64,000 bases of DNA, taken from the NCBI RefSeq assembly GCF_000374085.1, contig NZ_KB893444.1, forward strand, positions 32,228 through 96,227, written 5' to 3'. Shown here in pieces: positions 44,073 to 51,966 of this stretch. The DNA comes from Spirosoma spitsbergense DSM 19989 (lineage in GTDB: Bacteria; Bacteroidota; Bacteroidia; Cytophagales; Spirosomataceae). The notes under the pieces were generated by a model. The model was not told where the DNA came from. It did no database searches and saw nothing but the letters and a program-made list of their open reading frames with translations. Position 1 is the stretch's first letter; each line of letters opens with the position of its first letter. Both the position numbers and the translations under genes were made by a program.

Positions 44073-45410
44073 TTATACCGCATCGGATAAACTGGTAAAG
44101 GTAAACTCCCGGATTTTCATGGGTGGTATCAGGTAATTCTGGTCCGATTCGGTGCTGACCACACGCTCCGGTTTGCCCAGTGATTCGAGGTTATTGAGCA
44201 TGATGACCGGGCTTTCGTTGAAGCGAAAATTCTTGACCGGATACTTTATCTTGCCGTTTTCGATAAAGAACGTCCCATCACGGGTGAGACCGGTGAGCAG
44301 AATCGTTTGCGGGTCCACTTCCCGGATGTACCAGAGTTTAGTGACCAGAATACCGCGCTGCGTGCTTTTGATCATGTCTTCCAGCGACTGCGTGCCACCG
44401 GCCATAATGACATTATTGGGATTGGGGACGGCTTTTTTACCCTGTTTCTGCGCCCAGAAGCGCGAATAGGCCAGATTTTTAACGACCCCTTTCTCAATCC
44501 ACATTGTTTTTTCCTGCGCTCGTCCATCCCCCGACCAGGGCGATGCGGGTAGCTCAGCGTTGGTCGGATCGGAGTAGATGGTTACGCGCTCATCCACAAT
44601 CTTGTCGCCCAGCCGGGATTTACCACCTGTCTTGCTAAAATACGACCGCCCTTCGTCGGCGGAGCGGGCATCCATGTTGAAGAAGATGTTTTCGAGCAGG
44701 ACGGCGGCCGCTGTCGGTTCCAGAATGACCGTGTACTTACCCGGCTCGATGGCGCGCGCTTCGGCCGACCCCTGGGCTTTCAGCAAAGCAATTCGGGTAG
44801 CAACTGCCGGGTCCAGTTTCGTAAAATCATTGTACCCCCGGGCCACGTAGCCGGAACCTTTACCATCTTCCGTACGCACCGTGAGGGAGAAGTTGACATT
44901 GGTGCTGGGGTAGTAGGCAAACAGCCCTTTCGAGTTCATCATGGCCTCGTACCCGTTTCGGTCGTCCATAAACCCGGCGCCAATGAGTTTGGCCTCACGG
45001 GTTAGTTTCAGGCTTTTTGCCACCGCATCGGCGCGGGCATCGGGGGTAAGATTGGCGATACTATCGAAGAAACCGTTGACTTTCAGGTACTGCTGTGGTC
45101 CCAGAATCCCCATGTATTCCGAATTTTCGGGGGCCAGCCGGGCTAATTCTTCCGAACGGCGCACTACCTTTTCGAGCGATGCGTCGTCAAACTCAGTAAT
45201 GGTAGCCGTGCCCACTTTCTTGCCGTAGGCCGACTGTACGCCGAGGAGCTGATTGTCCAGTGCACCGCTGGTACTGACCTCATTGCGGGCATAGCGGATG
45301 TTACCACGCCGGGCCCCCGACAGGTTAACCTCGCACGAATCGGCTTTCGAGTAGCTGAGGACTTTGGTGAGCAGCGCCTTGGCTTCTGCTTCGGTGAGTA
45401 AGATGGCCAT
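44073..45410 (-). CDS. TldE/PmbA-like subunit, module 2
   Basis: 445 residues from ATG 45410 (another ATG at 45425 would add MTKKD). The start MAILLTEAEAK matches MAILTKEEAK of modules 3 and 4, which decides the start. It has all family blocks, GFMDDRNGYEAMMNSKGLFA, FRFNESPVIMLNNLESLG and the common FTFTSLSDAV end. There is no zinc motif and no signal. The variable loop is the shortest type, SPWSGDGRAQEK. A strong terminator follows the gene. Confidence 0.9.
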   Translation of the reverse strand: MAILLTEAEAKALLTKVLSYSKADSCEVNLSGARRGNIRYARNEVSTSGALDNQLLGVQSAYGKKVGTATITEFDDASLEKVVRRSEELARLAPENSEYMGILGPQQYLKVNGFFDSIANLTPDARADAVAKSLKLTREAKLIGAGFMDDRNGYEAMMNSKGLFAYYPSTNVNFSLTVRTEDGKGSGYVARGYNDFTKLDPAVATRIALLKAQGSAEARAIEPGKYTVILEPTAAAVLLENIFFNMDARSADEGRSYFSKTGGKSRLGDKIVDERVTIYSDPTNAELPASPWSGDGRAQEKTMWIEKGVVKNLAYSRFWAQKQGKKAVPNPNNVIMAGGTQSLEDMIKSTQRGILVTKLWYIREVDPQTILLTGLTRDGTFFIENGKIKYPVKNFRFNESPVIMLNNLESLGKPERVVSTESDQNYLIPPMKIREFTFTSLSDAV

Positions 45411-45425
45411 GTCTTTTTTAGTCAT

Positions 45426-45508
45426 TTATGGTCATTAATAGTCATTGGTGCGATTCTGAAGAACAATAAATGACAGGCTAATGACTACCAATGACAATGT
45501 AATGACGA
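45426..45508. repeat. Intergenic GTCATT-unit inverted repeat in module 2
   Basis: Spacer between tldD and tldE of module 2. The left side repeats GTCATT (GTCATTTATG, GTCATTAATA, GTCATTGGTG). The right side carries the reverse complement units (AATGACAGG, AATGACTACC, AATGACAATG, AATGACGATT). The spacer is similar to the one in module 3 (48633-48751), including the shared GAACAATAAATGACAGGCT. Confidence 0.8.
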
Positions 45509-47149
45509 TTAAATTTTCCTTGCGGTATTGATAACGTTGACCCCATTGAACCGGGTGGTTGAACTACCATGCGATACGGCACTCGATTGCGGGGGTTGTC
45601 CTTTGCCATCGAAGAATGAGCCGCCCAGGCGATAGTCTGACGCATCGCACACCTGTACGCACGAATTCCAGAACTCCTGCGTGTTCGATTGGTAGGCTAC
45701 GTCTTTGAGCATCCCGGCAATCTGACCGTCTTTGATTTCGTAAAACAACTGACCACCAAACTGGAAATTATACCGCTGCTGGTCAATAGAGAACGAGCCA
45801 TCCCCAATGATGTAAATACCTTTTTTGACATCTTTAATCATGTTAGCCACCGACAACGGGGTTTTACCCGCTTCCAGCGATACGTTGGCCATGCGCTGAA
45901 ACTGCACCGAGCTCCAGCTATCGGCGTAGCAGCAACCCTGCGAATGGTCTTCGTCAATGATATGCGCCTGGTCACGGATGGCCTGATAGTTCACCAGTGT
46001 GCCATCCCGCACCAAATCCCATTTCTGGGTTTGTACGCCCTCATCATCATACCCAACGGCCCCCAGTGACCCCACCTGCGTTTTGTCGGCAATGAGGTTT
46101 ACCTGCTTGCTGCCGTAGTTAAAATCCTTCGATTTCCACTTATCCAGCGTGGCAAAACTGGTACCGGCGAAGTTGGCTTCGTAGCCCAGCACCCGGTCCA
46201 GTTCGAGGGGGTGACCAACCGACTCGTGGATGGTAAGCCACAGGTGAGAGGGGTCCAGAACAAGGTCATACTTACCCGCTTCCACCGACTTGGCCGCGTG
46301 TTTGGCGCGTGCCTGTTTAGCGGCCGCCGTAACATCTTCCAGCATGTCGTACCCTTTGTTGTAGCGGGTTGTAATACCCGTTACCTTATCGACGGGATTG
46401 CGTTGCAGGTACTCGTACCCCATACCCATCGGTGCGCTGAGGGCGTTGCGGGTTTCAAACTTACCGGTTTTGGGGTCGATGGCGGTGACAGTGAAAATAG
46501 GCCAGATTCGGTGAATATCCTGGTCGGCATAGGTCCCATCGGTGGAGGCAAAGTACTTTTGCTCATTCACCATGAACAGCACCGAGTTCACGTAGTTAGC
46601 CCCATTTTTCAGGGCCGCATCATTCACGCCCAGTAGCAAGTCAACCTTCTCTTTGATGGGCACCTCAAACGCATTACGCTGAATGGGAGCTTTCCAGCTT
46701 ACTTCCCCATAGCCTTTTTGGGAAGCCAGTTGTACCGGCTCCTTCATTAGTTTGGCATTCGCTTTGGCAATGGCTACGGCCGTTTCGGCAGCTTTGGCGG
46801 TGTCGGCTTCATTTTTCGCATCCACCACAGCCGCAAACCCCCAGCAGCCATCGGCAATCACCCGAACGCCTACGCCGTAGGATTCGGTATTGACTATGTT
46901 CTGCACTTTGTCTTCCCTGGTTATCACGAACTGGTTGAGATAACGGCCAATGCGAACGTCGGTGTAGGTGGCCCCTTTACTTTTTGCCGCGTTCAGGGCC
47001 GCATCGGCCAGCCGTTTCTTCACGGCCACATCCAGGCCGGGTTCGAGCAGTTGCTCCGGGCTCACGGTCCGGGAAAAGGCGGGGAGATTGGGCAGGATAA
47101 TTCCCGCCGTTCCGAGGCCCATGTATTTGTTAAAATCGCGACGATTCAA
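45509..47149 (-). CDS. Tat-exported TldD-like metalloprotease, module 2
   Basis: 546 residues, the same length as modules 1 and 3. Signal MNRRDFNKYMGLGTAGIILP, zinc site H308-E-S-V-G-H313 in LTIHESVGHPLELDRV, Cys ligand in CVQVCDASDYRLGG. The start is TTG 47149. An in-frame TAA lies five codons upstream and no ATG is available. The region encoding the zinc site shares a 44-base identical stretch with module 3 (46224-46267 versus 49467-49510), although flanking sequence has diverged, pointing to gene conversion. Confidence 0.92.
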   Translation of the reverse strand: MNRRDFNKYMGLGTAGIILPNLPAFSRTVSPEQLLEPGLDVAVKKRLADAALNAAKSKGATYTDVRIGRYLNQFVITREDKVQNIVNTESYGVGVRVIADGCWGFAAVVDAKNEADTAKAAETAVAIAKANAKLMKEPVQLASQKGYGEVSWKAPIQRNAFEVPIKEKVDLLLGVNDAALKNGANYVNSVLFMVNEQKYFASTDGTYADQDIHRIWPIFTVTAIDPKTGKFETRNALSAPMGMGYEYLQRNPVDKVTGITTRYNKGYDMLEDVTAAAKQARAKHAAKSVEAGKYDLVLDPSHLWLTIHESVGHPLELDRVLGYEANFAGTSFATLDKWKSKDFNYGSKQVNLIADKTQVGSLGAVGYDDEGVQTQKWDLVRDGTLVNYQAIRDQAHIIDEDHSQGCCYADSWSSVQFQRMANVSLEAGKTPLSVANMIKDVKKGIYIIGDGSFSIDQQRYNFQFGGQLFYEIKDGQIAGMLKDVAYQSNTQEFWNSCVQVCDASDYRLGGSFFDGKGQPPQSSAVSHGSSTTRFNGVNVINTARKI

Positions 47150-47194
47150 GGAAATGTCCGTTTAGTGGATGGTCAGTTGCTAATCATTCATTTC

Positions 47195-47267
47195 ATCGTC
47201 ATTTTTGGTCATTGACTGTCATTCATCGGTATACGCCAAATGACAGTCAATGACCAAAAATGACGAT
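47195..47267. repeat. 29-bp perfect inverted repeat between modules 3 and 2
   Basis: Arms 47195-47223 and 47239-47267 are perfect complements around a 15-base loop. Each arm contains three GTCATT-like units. It lies between tldE of module 3 and tldD of module 2. Confidence 0.9.
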
Positions 47268-47279
47268 CAATGACAAAAA

Positions 47280-48632
47280 TTACACCGCGTCTGACAGACT
47301 GGTGAAAGTAAAGTCACGAATTTTCATGGGGGGAATCAAATTGCCACCCGCCCGGACGGGTTTGCCCATGGCTTCGAGGTTGTTGAGCATAATGACCGGG
47401 CTTTCGTTGAAGCGGAAGTTTTTGACCGGGAATTTAATCTGCCCGTTTTCAATGTAGAACGTCCCGTCGCGGGTCAGGCCGGTGTACAACTGCGTTTGGG
47501 GGTCAACGGCCCGAATATACCAGAAACGCGTGACCAGGATCCCTTTTTCGGTGCTCTTGATCAAATCGGCCAGTGATTGGGTACCTCCCTGCAGGATGAA
47601 ACCACCAGGTGCCGGGATGGGCTGAACGCCTTTTTTATCCGCCCAGTAACGCGAATAGTACATATTTTTCACCACGCCGTTCTCAATCCAGGTGCGTTTT
47701 TCCTGGGGTAGGCCATCGCCACCCCCGCCACCGAAGCGGCCACCTCCGCCACCCCCGCCGAAAGGCGATAGCGGCAACTCCTCATTCATGGGGTCGCTGA
47801 TGATGGTCACACGCTCGTCGAAGAGTTTTTCGCCCAGCCGGGTGCCTCCTCCTTTCTTGCTCAGGAATGAGCGTCCTTCGTCGGCATTCCGGGCGTCCAT
47901 GCTGCGCATCATGTTTTGCAGCAATTCAACCGATGCCGTGGGTTCCAGAATAACCGTGTACTTGCCTGGCTCCAGTGCCCGCGCTTTGGCCGATGCCAGG
48001 GCTTTCCCCATGGCGACCTCCGTGGTGGCTTTGAAGTTAATCTTGCTGACGTCGTTGGCGTCGGGGTTGGCGTAGCCCGAACCCAGGCCGTCGTCGGTGC
48101 GAACCGTAATGGAGAAATCGACGCCTGTGGCCCGGTTGTACCCGAAATTTCCTTTACTGTTGCCGATGGATGTGAAACCCGTAGTATCTTCCATGTACCC
48201 GGCTGCGGTCAGGTTCTTCTTCCGGCAGGGGTCAATGCTGTCGAAGGCCGCACTGGCCCTGAATTCGGGATCGATTTTGGCGGTACTTTCGGCGTACGTT
48301 TTGCTATCCGGATAGTTCTGCTGACCCAGCATCGGCATATATTCCGGATTTTCGGGGGCCAGTCTGGCAATTTCCTCAGCCCGCCGAACGGTTTTTTCCA
48401 GCGACGCATCGTCAAACTCGTTGATGGTAGCCGTACCGGAACGTTTGCCATATACGGCCGTTACCGACAGGGACAAATTATCGGACTCACCACTGGTCGA
48501 CACCGAGTTGCGGGCGTACCGAATATTTCCCGTCCGGTTGCCCGACAGGCTTACACTCATTTCGTCGGCTTTGGAGTAAGCCAGTACTTTATCGACTATT
48601 TTCTTTGCTTCTTCTTTCGTTAAGATTGCCAT
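47280..48632 (-). CDS. TldE/PmbA-like subunit with glycine-rich loop, module 3
   Basis: 450 residues, no signal, no zinc motif. Family blocks GYMEDTTGFTSIGNSKGNFG and FRFNESPVIMLNNLEAMG, common FTFTSLSDAV end. The variable loop near residue 295-315 is expanded to GGGGGGGRFGGGGGDG, unlike modules 1, 2 and 4. The N-terminus MAILTKEEAKKIVDKVLAYS is nearly the same as in module 4. Confidence 0.9.
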   Translation of the reverse strand: MAILTKEEAKKIVDKVLAYSKADEMSVSLSGNRTGNIRYARNSVSTSGESDNLSLSVTAVYGKRSGTATINEFDDASLEKTVRRAEEIARLAPENPEYMPMLGQQNYPDSKTYAESTAKIDPEFRASAAFDSIDPCRKKNLTAAGYMEDTTGFTSIGNSKGNFGYNRATGVDFSITVRTDDGLGSGYANPDANDVSKINFKATTEVAMGKALASAKARALEPGKYTVILEPTASVELLQNMMRSMDARNADEGRSFLSKKGGGTRLGEKLFDERVTIISDPMNEELPLSPFGGGGGGGRFGGGGGDGLPQEKRTWIENGVVKNMYYSRYWADKKGVQPIPAPGGFILQGGTQSLADLIKSTEKGILVTRFWYIRAVDPQTQLYTGLTRDGTFYIENGQIKFPVKNFRFNESPVIMLNNLEAMGKPVRAGGNLIPPMKIRDFTFTSLSDAV

Positions 48633-48751
48633 GATTTTAGTTTATCATTTGTAGTCATTCATGGTCATTGACAGTCACTATTAGTCATCGGTGCGGTTCT
48701 GACGAACAATAAATGACAGGCTGATGACTACCAATGACAATGCAGTGACGA
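48633..48751. repeat. Intergenic GTCATT-unit inverted repeat in module 3
   Basis: Left side: TAGTCATTCATGGTCATTG and related units. Right side: AATGACAGGCTGATGACTAC then CAATGACAATGCAGTGACG. The part from CTGACGAACAATAAATGACA onward is colinear with the module 2 spacer, so spacer and gene duplicated together. Confidence 0.8.
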
Positions 48752-50392
48752 TTAAATTTTTCGGGCTGTATTGATCACGTTCACGCCGTTGAAGCGGGCC
48801 GTTGCGCTGCCGTGCGACACTGCACTCGATTGGGCCGGCTGCCCTTTACCATCATTGAAGGCACCCCCCAGCCGGTAGTCGCTCTCGTCGCAAACAGCCA
48901 CGCAGGAGTTCCAGAATTCACGGGTGTTGGCCTGATAGGCTACATCTTTCAGCATACCCACAATCTGGCCATCTTTGATTTCGTAGAATAACTGACCGCC
49001 AAACTGGAAGTTATACCGCTGCTGATCGATAGAGAACGAGCCATCCCCGATGATATAAATGCCTTTTTTGACATCCTTGATCATGTTGGCTACCGACAAC
49101 GGGGTTTTACCCGCTTCCAGTGATACGTTGGCCATCCGCTGAAACTGCACCGAGCTCCAGTTGTCGGCGTAGCAGCAGCCCTGCGATTCTTTTTCGCCGA
49201 TGATATGAACCTGATCCCGAATAGCCTGGTAGTTGACCAGCGTTCCATCCCGCACCAGATCCCACTTCTTAGTTTTTACGCCTTCATCATCCCAGCCGAC
49301 GGCGCCCAGCGAATACAGTTGCGTTTTGTCGGCCACCAGATTTACTTCTTTACTGCCATAGTTGAAATCTTTCGTTTTCCACTTGTCCAGCGTCGCGAAC
49401 GAGGTACCGGCGTAGTTGGCTTCGTAGCCTAAGACACGGTCCAGTTCGAGAGGATGACCAACGGATTCGTGGATGGTAAGCCACAGGTGAGAGGGGTCCA
49501 GAACAAGGTCGTATTTCCCCGCTTCTACCGACTTCGCAGTTAGTTTCTCTTTGGCCTGTTTGGCGGCAGATGTAATATCTTCCAGTATGTCGTACCCCTT
49601 GTTGTAACGGGTTGTAACACCGGTTACTTTGTCGGCGGGATTAACCTGCAGGTAGTCGTACCCCATACCCATGGGCGAACTCAATGAGTTGCGGGTGGAG
49701 AACTTTCCGCTCTGTGGGTCAACGGCTGTTACGGTGAAGTTTGGTCCAATCCGGTGAATATCCTGGTCGGCGTAAGTGCCATCGGTAGAGGCAAAATACT
49801 TCTGCTCATTAATCTGGAACAGTACGTTGTTGACGAAATTAGCCCCGTTCTGCATGGCGGCTGCGTTGGCCGACAGCAGCAGATCAACCTTTTCCTTGAT
49901 GGGTACCTCGAACGCATTCCGCTTGATGGGGGCTTTCCAGCTTACTTCGCCGAAGCCTTTCTGCGGAGCCAGTTGCACCGGTTCGGTCAGTAACCGGGCA
50001 TTGGCTTTGGCAATGGTGACGGCGGTTTTGGCCGCCTGCGCCACCACGGCTTCATTGCGGGCATCGCCTACGGACGCAAACCCCCAGCAGCCATCGGCAA
50101 TTACCCGCACGCCTACCCCAAATGATTCAGCGTTGATGATGCCCTGCACTTTGTTTTCGCGGGTGAGCACAAACTGATTCAAATAGCGGCCAATGCGCAC
50201 ATCGGCGTAGGTGGCTCCCAATGACTTGGCTGCATTCAACGCGGCATCGGCCAGGCGTTTTTTAACGGCTACATCAAGGCCGGGTTCCAGCAGGGCTTCG
50301 GCCGAAACGGAGCGGGAAAAAGCAGGCAGGGTGGGCATCATGATACCGGCAGCTCCCATGCCCAATAGTTGATTAAAATCGCGACGATTCAA
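48752..50392 (-). CDS. Tat-exported TldD-like metalloprotease, module 3
   Basis: 546 residues. Signal MNRRDFNQLLGMGAAGIMMP, zinc site H308-E-S-V-G-H313, Cys ligand in CVAVCDESDYRLGG, GKGQPAQSSAVSHGSATARF end. The start is TTG 50392, preceded by TAA ACG AAT ATA ACC, closely matching the TAA ACG GAC ATT TCC before the module 2 start. The closest relative in the window is module 2. Confidence 0.92.
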   Translation of the reverse strand: MNRRDFNQLLGMGAAGIMMPTLPAFSRSVSAEALLEPGLDVAVKKRLADAALNAAKSLGATYADVRIGRYLNQFVLTRENKVQGIINAESFGVGVRVIADGCWGFASVGDARNEAVVAQAAKTAVTIAKANARLLTEPVQLAPQKGFGEVSWKAPIKRNAFEVPIKEKVDLLLSANAAAMQNGANFVNNVLFQINEQKYFASTDGTYADQDIHRIGPNFTVTAVDPQSGKFSTRNSLSSPMGMGYDYLQVNPADKVTGVTTRYNKGYDILEDITSAAKQAKEKLTAKSVEAGKYDLVLDPSHLWLTIHESVGHPLELDRVLGYEANYAGTSFATLDKWKTKDFNYGSKEVNLVADKTQLYSLGAVGWDDEGVKTKKWDLVRDGTLVNYQAIRDQVHIIGEKESQGCCYADNWSSVQFQRMANVSLEAGKTPLSVANMIKDVKKGIYIIGDGSFSIDQQRYNFQFGGQLFYEIKDGQIVGMLKDVAYQANTREFWNSCVAVCDESDYRLGGAFNDGKGQPAQSSAVSHGSATARFNGVNVINTARKI

Positions 50393-50436
50393 GGTTATAT
50401 TCGTTTAATTAATTGTTGGTCGGTTCGCAGTCATTT

Positions 50437-50516
50437 GGTTGTCAATAGATTGTCATGCATCGTCATTCATAGTTAAACGACAATCAATGACGATGCATAA
50501 CAATCTATTGACAACC
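50437..50516. repeat. 31-bp inverted repeat between modules 4 and 3
   Basis: Arms 50437-50467 and 50486-50516 pair with a single mismatch around an 18-base loop. Units of TTGTCA/GTCATT type recur in each arm. Confidence 0.9.
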
Positions 50517-50518
50517 TA

Positions 50519-51850
50519 TTACACCGCGTCAGATAAACTGGTAAAGGTAAAATCTCTGATTTTTAGGGGGGGTACCAGATTACCGCCAATGCGGACGGGT
50601 TTACCCATTGCTTCGAGGTTATTGAGCATAATGACCGGGCTTTCGTTGAAGCGGAAGTTTTTGACCGGGAATTTAATCTGTCCGTTTTCGATGTAGAACG
50701 TCCCATCGCGGGTCAGGCCTGTATAAAGCAACGTTTGCGGGTCGACGGGGCGAATGTACCACAGTCGGGTAACCAGGATACCTTTCTCGGTGCCTTTAAT
50801 CATGTCTGCCAGCGACTGGGTACCGCCTTCCATAATGAAATTGCCGCCCGGAGGAACTGCCTTTACGCCTTTCTTCTCGGCCCAGTAGCGGGAGTACGGC
50901 ATATTTTTGACCACACCCTTTTCTATCCAGGTTATTTTTTCCTGCGGCCGGCCATCCCCGCTAAAGGCTCCACTGGGTACTTCAGGATTGGTGGGATCGG
51001 AGTTAATGGTTACGCGCTCGTCGAAGAGTTTTTCGCCGAGCCGCGTCCCGCCCCCTTTCTTACTCAGGAACGAGCGACCTTCATCGGCATTCCGCGCATC
51101 CATCGACCGAATCAACGCCACCATCAGCGAAGCATCGACGTTCGAGACCAGGGCGGCTGGTTCCAGGATAACCGTGTATTTGCCCGGCTCTAGTGCCCGT
51201 GCGCTGGCCGAGGCCTGTGCTTTTCCCATGGCTACTTCGGTCACGGCCTTTGTGCTAAGCTTCGATACATCGGTTACGTCGCTGGTACCATATCCAGAAC
51301 CCAGACCATCGGCGGTACGTACGGTGATGGAGAACTCAACTGATGTTTCCCGGTTATAGGCCGACAACCCTTTGGTATTGCCGATGGCATTGAATCGGGC
51401 GGTATCTTCCATATACCCGGCCGCTACCAGATTCTTTTTGCGGCAGGGGTCAAGGCTGTCAAAAGTGGCCTGTGCCCGGTAGTTCGGGTCCATTTTGGCG
51501 GTACTTTCGGCGTAGGGGTCGGTGTTCAGATACGTCTGCGGCCCCAACATGGGCATGTACTCCGGATTTTCGGGCGCCAGCCGGGCTACTTCTTCGGCTC
51601 GGCGAACGGTCTTTTCCAGCGACGCATCATCAAACTCGTTGATGGTAGCGGTACCGGCCCGTTTGCCGAAAACGGACGTCACACTCAATGACTGGTTAAC
51701 GCTCTCCCCACTGGTCGAGACGGCGTTGCGGGCGTAGCGGATGTTGCCCGTTCGCCCTCCCGCCAAATTGACGCTCATCTCATCGGATTTCGAGTAGGCG
51801 AGTACCTTATCAATGATTGTTTTTGCTTCTTCTTTGGTTAAAATGGCCAT
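50519..51850 (-). CDS. TldE/PmbA-like subunit, module 4
   Basis: 443 residues, no signal and no zinc motif. Start MAILTKEEAKTIIDKVLAYS, block GYMEDTARFNAIGNTKGLSA, end FTFTSLSDAV. The variable loop is short (SGAFSGDGRPQEK). An insertion SNVDASLMVALIRSMDARNA near residue 235 distinguishes it from modules 1-3. Confidence 0.9.
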   Translation of the reverse strand: MAILTKEEAKTIIDKVLAYSKSDEMSVNLAGGRTGNIRYARNAVSTSGESVNQSLSVTSVFGKRAGTATINEFDDASLEKTVRRAEEVARLAPENPEYMPMLGPQTYLNTDPYAESTAKMDPNYRAQATFDSLDPCRKKNLVAAGYMEDTARFNAIGNTKGLSAYNRETSVEFSITVRTADGLGSGYGTSDVTDVSKLSTKAVTEVAMGKAQASASARALEPGKYTVILEPAALVSNVDASLMVALIRSMDARNADEGRSFLSKKGGGTRLGEKLFDERVTINSDPTNPEVPSGAFSGDGRPQEKITWIEKGVVKNMPYSRYWAEKKGVKAVPPGGNFIMEGGTQSLADMIKGTEKGILVTRLWYIRPVDPQTLLYTGLTRDGTFYIENGQIKFPVKNFRFNESPVIMLNNLEAMGKPVRIGGNLVPPLKIRDFTFTSLSDAV

Positions 51851-51966
51851 TTTTTAGTTGTTGATTGTCATTCACTACATGTCATTTTATGGTCGTTGAT
51901 CGTCACGAATAGCTTTTTCAGCCATAGATGACCATTAATGACCACAAAATGACGCGCAGCCAGTGA
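51851..51966. repeat. Degenerate GTCATT-unit inverted repeat in module 4
   Basis: GTCATTCACTACATGTCATT and TGGTCGTTGATCGTCACGA on the left, ATGACCATTAATGACCACAA then AATGACGCGC on the right. Pairing is imperfect. Confidence 0.7.

Noticed and set aside
45426..51966. Repeated GTCATT units as a CRISPR array
   Set aside because: Units are 6-9 bases, degenerate and in both orientations within hairpins. There are no regular 25-37-base repeats or unique spacers and no cas genes.
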